A DNA stretch of 64,000 nucleotides from the NCBI RefSeq assembly GCF_019969845.1, contig NZ_JAHXYR010000003.1:248001-312000 (forward strand), read 5' to 3'. Positions 25,639-32,135 of this stretch are shown here, piece after piece (position 1 is the first letter of the stretch; every line of letters starts with the position of its first letter). The notes under the pieces are model-generated. The model did no database searches and was not told where the DNA came from. It saw nothing but the letters and a program-made list of their open reading frames with translations. The stretch comes from Sphingobacterium sp. GVS05A. GTDB lineage: Bacteria > Bacteroidota > Bacteroidia > Sphingobacteriales > Sphingobacteriaceae. A program made the translations under genes and the position numbers.

Positions 25639-27129
25639 ATGTCACCAGTTATATTATTATCCTTTATTGTGATCTATTTTGCGGTCTTACTCGCTGTAGC
25701 GCACTTCACTTCAAAAGGATCTTCCGACAACTCTACCTTCTTTGTCGCTAACCGAAATTCGAAATGGTATATGGTCGCTTTCGGGATGATCGGTACGGCG
25801 CTTTCCGGTGTAACTTTTATTTCTGTTCCCGGTGCTGTTGGCGCTTCGGAATTTAGCTATTTTCAATTTGTGCTAGGGAATGCTGTTGGCTTCATTATCA
25901 TCGCTTATGTATTGCTTCCGCTTTACTACCGGATGAACCTGACCTCCATCTACACCTATCTGGAAGAACGTTTTGGGCACACAACCTATAAAACCGGTGC
26001 CGCTATTTTTTTGATTTCCCGTACCATTGGTTCAGCCTTTCGTTTATACCTGGTTGCAATTGTCCTACAGCATTTTATTTTTGATGCCTGGAATGTGCCT
26101 TTTGCGATCACGGTAGTGATCTGTCTGGTGCTTATCTGGCTATATACCAATAAGGGGGGCTTAAAGACGATTATCGTAACAGATACCCTACAGACTACCT
26201 TTTTAGTGACTGCTGTTATTCTGTCGATCTATTTTATGGCGAAGGGATTGGACTTCGGGATCGTGGATACATTCGAAGCGGTTAAAGAAAGCAGCTATTC
26301 CAAAATCTTCTTCTGGGATGACTTTGTTGGCAGTAAAGCAAACTTTTGGAAACAATTCTTGGGTGGAATTTTTGTGACTATTGCCATGACGGGACTTGAT
26401 CAGGACCTGATGCAAAAGAATCTGTCTATGGGAACGATCAAAGAAGCGCAAAAGAATATGATTACCTTCACAAGCGTATTTGTGGTGATCAATATTTTCT
26501 TTTTGGCGGTGGGAGCCCTGCTGTATATCTATGCCGCCAAAAATGGTATTGATGTGTCACAACTGGCGACACGCGACTACCTCTATCCGGAGATTGCGTT
26601 GAACCACTTGGCGATCGTTCCGGCGATTATCTTTATGATGGGGCTGACTGCAGCGACATTTGCAACAACCGATAGTGCGCTTACAGCATTGACAACTTCG
26701 TTCTGTGTGGATTTCCTGAACTTCAATAAAAAGGAAAATCCCAATGATCCCGCTCTCATCAAACAGCGTAATTATGTTCATTTTGGTTTTTCGATTGTCA
26801 TGTTATTGGTGATACTCGTATTTAAGCTGATCAATGACGACTCAGTGGTGAATGCGATATTTACTGCGGCGAGCTATACCTATGGCCCATTGCTTGGATT
26901 GTTTGTTTTTGGGATCTTCACAAAATCTGCTGTCCGGGATAAGGCGGTGCCTTATATCTGTGTGCTTTCACCAACCATATTGTATTTACTGAAAACCTAT
27001 GTGATTGAGGTGTATACACCTTATGTGATCGGATTGGATCTGATTATCATCAATGGTTTTATCACTTTCCTGATGCTTTTGGTCAGTTCTCCAGGTAAGG
27101 CGAGTGAAAAGGCGCTTTCGCATAACTAA
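25639..27129 (+). CDS. sodium/solute symporter family transporter, MurNAc uptake candidate
   Basis: This 496-residue, very hydrophobic protein looks like a member of the SSS (SLC5-like) family with about 13 membrane segments. GMIGTALSGVTFISVPGAVG matches the first-helix signature, and GLTAATFATTDSALTALTTS the sodium-site helix near residue 345. It is the last gene of the unit that contains murQ (37 bp apart). As I recall, the MurNAc transporter MurT of Tannerella forsythia also sits beside murQ, so MurNAc import is the best guess; sialic acid or another sugar is possible. A 14-bp-arm inverted repeat follows 18 bp after the stop. Confidence 0.85.
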   Translation: MSPVILLSFIVIYFAVLLAVAHFTSKGSSDNSTFFVANRNSKWYMVAFGMIGTALSGVTFISVPGAVGASEFSYFQFVLGNAVGFIIIAYVLLPLYYRMNLTSIYTYLEERFGHTTYKTGAAIFLISRTIGSAFRLYLVAIVLQHFIFDAWNVPFAITVVICLVLIWLYTNKGGLKTIIVTDTLQTTFLVTAVILSIYFMAKGLDFGIVDTFEAVKESSYSKIFFWDDFVGSKANFWKQFLGGIFVTIAMTGLDQDLMQKNLSMGTIKEAQKNMITFTSVFVVINIFFLAVGALLYIYAAKNGIDVSQLATRDYLYPEIALNHLAIVPAIIFMMGLTAATFATTDSALTALTTSFCVDFLNFNKKENPNDPALIKQRNYVHFGFSIVMLLVILVFKLINDDSVVNAIFTAASYTYGPLLGLFVFGIFTKSAVRDKAVPYICVLSPTILYLLKTYVIEVYTPYVIGLDLIIINGFITFLMLLVSSPGKASEKALSHN

Positions 27130-27147
27130 GCTGCGATATTTGATTTG

Positions 27148-27199
27148 TACGTACAAAAAAATTAAGTTAAGTTTGAGATACTTAGTTTTTTTGTACGTA
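27148..27199. repeat. 14-bp-arm inverted repeat overlapping the PNP start codon
   Basis: TACGTACAAAAAAA (27148-27161) and its exact reverse complement TTTTTTTGTACGTA (27186-27199) flank a 24-nt spacer. The second arm ends at the A of the ATG of the next gene. It could be a weak bidirectional terminator, an operator, or an mRNA hairpin masking the start codon. Confidence 0.6.
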
Positions 27200-28014
27200 T
27201 GTATCATAGCATAAATGAGACTACGGAATTTATCCGTAGAAAAATTGGAGATTTTACTCCAGAATTCGGTATCATCCTGGGTACTGGCTTAGGTAAATTG
27301 GTTGATGAGATTGAGATCGAATATCAGCTGATGTATTCCAATATTCCTAATTTCCCCATCTCTACAGTAGAATTTCATTCCGGTAAATTGATTTTTGGAA
27401 AGTTGAATGGTAAGAATGTGGTTGCCATGCAGGGAAGACTTCATTATTATGAGGGTTATGATATGCAGCAGATTACTTTTCCTATTCGGATCATGAAAGT
27501 GTTGGGCGTCAAAAAGCTCTTTGTGTCAAATGCAGCGGGATCGCTGAATCCTGAGGTCAGGAATGGAGATCTGGGTGTTATTGAAGACCATATCAATTTA
27601 TTGCCCGACAATCCCTTGCGTGGACAAAACCTGACTGAATTTGGGCCTCGTTTTCCGGATATGAGTGAGCCGTATAATCGGGTAATGATTGAACAGGCGC
27701 TTGAAATTGCCGCAAAGCATGGAATTACAGCGCGAAAGGTTGTGTATGTCTCCTCGCAGGGACCAAACTTGGAAACAAAAGCTGAATACCGCTTCATGCG
27801 GATTATTGGTGGGGATGTAGTCGGAATGAGTACGGTGCCAGAGGTGATTGTTGCCAATCATATGGCTCTTCCGGTGTTCGCGATTTCTGTTGTTACGGAT
27901 GAGGGCTTTCACGATGTGTTAAAACCTGTCTCTTTGCAGGAAATCGTCGCTGTCGCTGAGAAAGCGGAACCTAAGATGACATTAATTTTGAAAGAATTGA
28001 TAGCTTTGCAGTAA
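27199..28014 (+). CDS. purine-nucleoside phosphorylase, trimeric type
   Basis: This 271-residue cytoplasmic enzyme cleaves purine nucleosides with phosphate to free base and ribose-1-phosphate. Motifs of the mammalian-like trimeric family are clear: FGIILGTGLGKL, TVEFHSGKLIFG, MQGRLHYYEGYDMQQITFPIRI, VSNAAGSLNPEVRNGDLGVI, QGPNLETKAEYRFMRIIGGDVVGMSTVPEV and FAISVVTDEG. The length is normal. It follows the symporter gene with an inverted repeat in between, so it is probably a separate unit. It is not part of the wall-sugar pathway. Confidence 0.95.
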   Translation: MYHSINETTEFIRRKIGDFTPEFGIILGTGLGKLVDEIEIEYQLMYSNIPNFPISTVEFHSGKLIFGKLNGKNVVAMQGRLHYYEGYDMQQITFPIRIMKVLGVKKLFVSNAAGSLNPEVRNGDLGVIEDHINLLPDNPLRGQNLTEFGPRFPDMSEPYNRVMIEQALEIAAKHGITARKVVYVSSQGPNLETKAEYRFMRIIGGDVVGMSTVPEVIVANHMALPVFAISVVTDEGFHDVLKPVSLQEIVAVAEKAEPKMTLILKELIALQ

Positions 28015-28037
28015 ATTTAGACTATATACAATTTTAG

Positions 28038-30107
28038 ATGAAGTTGATCGTACGCGTATTAGCCGCACTGTGTGTCTTACTTGTTTGTTCCATGGATGTT
28101 ATTGCGCAAAGCAAAGAAGAGTGGAGCAGCGCATTGGATTCGGCGAGAGCCAAAGAAGATGGGAAAAAAGATTCGGTTATCCTTTCTGCAAAGTATATCC
28201 GTTATGCGACATTGGATATGCTTAAAAAAGGAACCTACACAAGGCAAATAGATACATCACATCGTAATTATCAATATTACAATCCCCAAAATCTACCCTG
28301 GAATCCCAGTGTGAATCTAGGATCATATGGTCTTGCCACACGTGACTTATTATTCCAGCCCAAAAAGACAATTGGATTTCAGTCTGGATTCACTGCCTTA
28401 GAACGTTATTTGTTAAATCCTGACTCTGTTCAATATTTTAGGGCTCGGGCGCGTTATTCCGAACTGTCAGCGGTGGGGTTCTTTTTCAATGATCAGGTTT
28501 TTAGGGCCCGGGTAGCACAGAATATCAATTCGCAATGGAATATGAATGTTGACTTTCATTCAACGAAAACAGATGGATTTTATCTTAATCAGAATTATTC
28601 GGATCTGAAGGCATCCATTGCATCGTGGTACGAGTCTAAAAATAATCGTTATAACTTATTGATCAACGCCGTTTTTAACCGCTTAGATGCGATGGAAAAT
28701 GGCTCTACTATTGAAGATCGTCCATTTGCTCCCGAAAACAAACAGTCCCCGGATCGGTTTCCTGTCAAATTTCAGGATGCTAGTAATGCTACTGTGCCAA
28801 GATCAAAGTGGTGGGACAACTCGCTGTTCCTACGTCAGTCACTCTATGTAGGTCGGATTGATACCGTAGATAAGGGTAAGCCGACTATGCAGATCTATCC
28901 GACAAACAGTATGGCGCATAACACCCGGGTAAGAAGGCAGACTTATAACTTCTTCAAGAACATGAACGACCGTGCTGCTGCAATGCCTTACAATAATAAA
29001 GCACTTGCGCTGAATAATGATAAAACAGCGATCACTAATGTTTCCAATGAGTTTGAGTATAATTTCTTTCTGCGCGGTAAATCAATTTTTAAAAATGAAG
29101 CTAAGCTGAACCTCGCTTTTCAACATGATATGAACTGGGTGGAGCAGAGCCAGGTGGACTCATTGCGATATTATAGCAATCAGACGGCCTATCCTGAACC
29201 GCTTAAGAAATTGCCAGATAGCACAACTTTTGATCGTTTCTATCAAAATGGAATTGTTAAGGGAGAGTTGGGTTACAAATTTTCAGACCGGTTAGATTTT
29301 AGCTTAAAAGCCAACCAGATTGTTTTTGGCCATAATATAGGAGATTTCCTCTATGAAGCAAAGGCGGATATCTCCATGGGGGATAAAATCGGAAAGGTAA
29401 CTCTTTCTGCCTATTCGCAGAACAAATCTCCTGAAATGATTTTTGAGAACCTGAACTATACTTATGGTAACTGGAATGATCTGGGCTTGAAAAAGACCAA
29501 AATTCAAAATGTGGCGTTTCAATACCGTAATCCTACATTGGGGTTCAACGGGAAAGTTGAGTATTTTCTGATGAATAACTATACTTATTTTGAAGAGCTG
29601 CCGAATCCGCAAAACGACCGTAGGAAGGATAAATGGATTAATCCAGCGCAACTGGATAACGCCAATTTATTGAAAGTGAGTGTGGGCCAAAAATTTAAAC
29701 TCAATCATTTTACACTTGATAACTTGGTGGTTTATCAAAAAACTGATCAACAGAGCGTATTGGCTATTCCTGAGGTTTATACTTGGCATAGTCTCTATTA
29801 TAGCAATCTCTTTTATAAAGTCATTGATTATAGTATAGGTATTGATGCCAAATTTAATACACCTTATGCCAATCCAAATTACTCGATAGGAACAGGACAG
29901 TTTTATAACGCTTATCAGCAGATAGAATTTTCTACTTATCCGATTATGGACTTATGGATCACCGCCAATATACAGCGGGTCAATATGTTTTTAAGTTATA
30001 ATTTCCTAAATCAGAATTTCTACCCGAATGGTTATTATACTGTACGGCGTTATCCAATGAATACAGCCAATTTTAGATTTGGTATTTCGTGGAAGTTCTA
30101 CGATTAA
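28038..30107 (+). CDS. putative outer-membrane porin
   Basis: This 689-residue protein has a signal peptide (about 1-24, DVIAQ), a charged stretch, and a long beta-rich region with alternating aromatic residues. It ends RYPMNTANFRFGISWKFYD, with the terminal aromatic pattern of an outer-membrane barrel. It resembles the putative porin family (PF14121) of Bacteroidota, whose members have no known substrate. It follows the nucleoside phosphorylase by 23 bp and may be co-transcribed, which would fit nucleoside uptake, but that is a guess from position. Confidence 0.7.
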   Translation: MKLIVRVLAALCVLLVCSMDVIAQSKEEWSSALDSARAKEDGKKDSVILSAKYIRYATLDMLKKGTYTRQIDTSHRNYQYYNPQNLPWNPSVNLGSYGLATRDLLFQPKKTIGFQSGFTALERYLLNPDSVQYFRARARYSELSAVGFFFNDQVFRARVAQNINSQWNMNVDFHSTKTDGFYLNQNYSDLKASIASWYESKNNRYNLLINAVFNRLDAMENGSTIEDRPFAPENKQSPDRFPVKFQDASNATVPRSKWWDNSLFLRQSLYVGRIDTVDKGKPTMQIYPTNSMAHNTRVRRQTYNFFKNMNDRAAAMPYNNKALALNNDKTAITNVSNEFEYNFFLRGKSIFKNEAKLNLAFQHDMNWVEQSQVDSLRYYSNQTAYPEPLKKLPDSTTFDRFYQNGIVKGELGYKFSDRLDFSLKANQIVFGHNIGDFLYEAKADISMGDKIGKVTLSAYSQNKSPEMIFENLNYTYGNWNDLGLKKTKIQNVAFQYRNPTLGFNGKVEYFLMNNYTYFEELPNPQNDRRKDKWINPAQLDNANLLKVSVGQKFKLNHFTLDNLVVYQKTDQQSVLAIPEVYTWHSLYYSNLFYKVIDYSIGIDAKFNTPYANPNYSIGTGQFYNAYQQIEFSTYPIMDLWITANIQRVNMFLSYNFLNQNFYPNGYYTVRRYPMNTANFRFGISWKFYD

Positions 30108-30178
30108 TAGCTATGAAAATTATGTGGGTGTTTTTTAGCTTGTTGCGGTTTTAAATGTAGAAAATCTTTGAAAATAAT

Positions 30179-30208
30179 TTTGAGAATAGAATTTTTAAGC
30201 TATATTTG
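30179..30208 (+). promoter_or_regulatory. promoter of the tRNA-Val array
   Basis: TTTG (30179-30182), an 18-nt spacer and TATATTTG (30201-30208) match the Bacteroidota consensus exactly. The first tRNA begins 38 nt downstream. This is among the best promoters in the window. Confidence 0.75.
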
Positions 30209-30246
30209 CACACGCAATTAGGGAACGGCGTTCTTTAAAAAAGTAT

Positions 30247-30321
30247 GGAGGCTTAGCTCAGCTGGTTCAGAGCATCTGCCTTACAAGCAGAGGGTCACAG
30301 GTTCGAATCCTGTAGCCTCCA
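30247..30321 (+). tRNA. tRNA-Val (anticodon TAC), copy 1
   Basis: Acceptor GGAGGCT pairs with AGCCTCC and is followed by discriminator A. The anticodon stem TCTGC/GCAGA encloses the loop CTTACAA, so the anticodon is TAC. The T-loop GTTCGAATC is canonical. An encoded CCA follows (30322-30324). Confidence 0.97.
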
Positions 30322-30333
30322 CCATACAAAGTC

Positions 30334-30408
30334 GGAGAATTAGCTCAGCTGGTTCAGAGCATCTGCCTTACAAGCAGAGGGTCACTGGTTCGAATCCAGT
30401 ATTCTCCA
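30334..30408 (+). tRNA. tRNA-Val (anticodon TAC), copy 2, variant stems
   Basis: The anticodon arm is the same as copy 1, but the acceptor is GGAGAAT paired with ATTCTCC, and the T-stem has CTGG paired with CCAG instead of CAGG/CCTG. Every change is matched on the opposite strand of its stem. An encoded CCA follows (30409-30411). Confidence 0.97.
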
Positions 30409-30420
30409 CCAATCCAAAAC

Positions 30421-30495
30421 GGAGGCTTAGCTCAGCTGGTTCAGAGCATCTGCCTTACAAGCAGAGGGTCACAGGTTCGAATCCTGTAGCCTCCA
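30421..30495 (+). tRNA. tRNA-Val (anticodon TAC), copy 3
   Basis: Identical to copy 1 along its full length, but no CCA is encoded after the discriminator A. A hairpin and T run follow at once. Confidence 0.97.
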
Positions 30496-30497
30496 CA

Positions 30498-30524
30498 AAG
30501 CATCATAAAATGGTGCTTTTTTTT
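30498..30524 (+). terminator. hairpin terminator between tRNA-Val copies 3 and 4
   Basis: AGCATCA (30499-30505) pairs with TGGTGCT (30511-30517) with one G-U pair and a 5-nt loop. Eight T residues follow. It probably ends or attenuates the three-tRNA transcript before the fourth tRNA. Confidence 0.75.
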
Positions 30525-30529
30525 CGTTA

Positions 30530-30604
30530 GGGGGTTTAGCTCAGCTGGTTTAGAGCACTACCTCGACAAGGTAGGGGTCACTGGTTCGAACCCAGTAATC
30601 CCCA
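30530..30604 (+). tRNA. tRNA-Val (anticodon GAC)
   Basis: Acceptor GGGGGTT pairs with AATCCCC with one G-U pair, and the discriminator is A. The anticodon stem CTACC/GGTAG encloses the loop TCGACAA, so the anticodon is GAC, reading GUC and GUU. No CCA is encoded. Confidence 0.96.
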
Positions 30605-30607
30605 CAA

Positions 30608-30638
30608 TAAAAAAAGCGTTCTTATGAACGCTTTTTTT
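30608..30638. terminator. terminator after tRNA-Val(GAC)
   Basis: AGCGTTC (30615-30621) pairs with GAACGCT (30626-30632) over a TTAT loop, with an A run before and a T run after. It can serve both the tRNA array and the leftward PagL-like gene. Confidence 0.9.
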
Positions 30639-30708
30639 ATGCTGTTAATATGGCTTTCTATAGTACCAATGTATTTGCCTCTGTTATCGGAGCCGTAGAG
30701 CGCATGTA

Positions 30709-31905
30709 TTAGTTGCTGGTTGGAGTCCCCCGTTTTTTACCTAACTTAAAGCCATAGCCTGTTGTCCATTCGATAAAGTCTGCTTTACCACCATGTGCTT
30801 TAATGGAAACTCCAGCAAAGAAATCTTTATACACTTTATAGCGTACACCTGCTCTTAGGTATACGGGTGTGCTTTCACCATTGAATTTATTACGGTGTAA
30901 GTATACGCCGACATTTCCATTGATATATAGTCTGGAATTTAACACGTGGTCAATATAGAAAGCGGGCCCATAGGAAAATAATGCGGAGAATTTACTGGCT
31001 TTATCCCCAGCGATGTTTTCGTCGTTACCACTTGCTGAATAGAATGCGTCCATTCCAGCACCAAGACGCCATTTGTATCCAAAATGCTTGCTATAATAGG
31101 CCCCTAGGGTCGATTTGAAATACTGGCCATCGTGCTCCCGATCGATCTGTTTAAATCCAAAAGCATAGTTGAAATGTAGTTCCTCCGTTTCTTCCATTTT
31201 TGGAATCGTGCGTTTTCTGAAATCAAATGGTTTGCTCGTTGGCGTATAGGAGACGGATAAGCTCAATGGCAGGAGGTTTATTCCGGTGTTTGGCAAAGCC
31301 AATGCGCCATTGCTGAAATGGTGGAACGCCACGCCGGCACCGATCTGAAATTTTTGGCTTAATCGGTAGTTTGCCTGAAGTCCAAGGTCAATAAATACAT
31401 TGTTTTTGCTTCCAATAAGTAGATTGAAAGGGTTGTCCTCTTCGTTGTAAGGGTTGAACCTGCCGGAAAGTCCCAATGCAATCCGGTAGTTGAAATTCCA
31501 TCGGCTGTTGACTTTCGGTTTTATGGGAATCGCAACAAAGCCATAGAGAGCAAAAGGTTGGCCCAGGTGCTCCTGGCCAAAAGTGCTGCTATAGATGCCG
31601 ACACCATAAATAGGATAGTTATATATTTCGTTATAAATGCTTTTTAACGAATCCTGAAATTGTGTTTGGAAGCCAACGCGAAAATTAAGGCCACTGTAAT
31701 AGGAGTCTTCCAGGGTTTGCTTCGAACGTTCGTTAAATTTGAGTTCGCCACCACTTTCATGCTCAAGTTGAAATATTAACCTTGTTTTTGCGGGAGTACG
31801 GTTGTTTGATGTGTCTTTCTGATTTTCTATTCTAGGAGTGACCTGCGCATTTGTACGAAAGGAAAGAAGTGCGAAGATCACAAAAACAAGTATGCTTGAT
31901 CTCAT
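30709..31905 (-). CDS. PagL-like acyloxyacyl hydrolase (lipid A 3-O-deacylase family), long form
   Basis: This 398-residue protein has a signal peptide (about 1-20, SFRTNAQ). Its middle carries GVAFHHFSNGAL, with His196-x-Ser198-Asn199 matching the PagL catalytic H-x-S-N motif. PagL enzymes are outer-membrane barrels that remove the 3-O acyl chain of lipid A and are about 170-190 residues long. Here the PagL-like part is followed by a second beta-rich half (about 225-398), so the barrel is either much larger or doubled. It is a single gene facing the tRNA array and sharing its terminator. Confidence 0.8.
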   Translation of the reverse strand: MRSSILVFVIFALLSFRTNAQVTPRIENQKDTSNNRTPAKTRLIFQLEHESGGELKFNERSKQTLEDSYYSGLNFRVGFQTQFQDSLKSIYNEIYNYPIYGVGIYSSTFGQEHLGQPFALYGFVAIPIKPKVNSRWNFNYRIALGLSGRFNPYNEEDNPFNLLIGSKNNVFIDLGLQANYRLSQKFQIGAGVAFHHFSNGALALPNTGINLLPLSLSVSYTPTSKPFDFRKRTIPKMEETEELHFNYAFGFKQIDREHDGQYFKSTLGAYYSKHFGYKWRLGAGMDAFYSASGNDENIAGDKASKFSALFSYGPAFYIDHVLNSRLYINGNVGVYLHRNKFNGESTPVYLRAGVRYKVYKDFFAGVSIKAHGGKADFIEWTTGYGFKLGKKRGTPTSN

Positions 31906-32082
31906 GAAATAAAACGTTTGCGTTTTTTAAAATTTTTGCAAAAATAAGAATGATAAACCATTGTAACAATATTCATTCAACATATGGGAAATACAGATGA
32001 CAAATTGCCCTATTTCAGCTACAAAGAAGAAAGTGCAGCAGTAGTGACTTGCAATAAATTGTTTTTATATCTAAGTAATTAT

Positions 32083-32114
32083 ATTGCATATCCACAGCAA
32101 TTTATCTAAGTTTG
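32083..32114 (+). promoter_or_regulatory. promoter of the M16 peptidase gene
   Basis: ATTG (32083-32086), a 20-nt spacer and a perfect TAnnTTTG box, TAAGTTTG (32107-32114), lie 21 nt before the start codon. The 14-mer TTTATCTAAGTTTG is repeated in front of the gene at 63618. Confidence 0.6.
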
Positions 32115-32135
32115 AGCTGAAAAGAAAAAGGAAAT

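Noticed and set aside
30247..30604. Repeats at 30-31 kb as a CRISPR-like array
   Set aside because: The repeated units fold as complete tRNA-Val genes and account fully for the periodicity.
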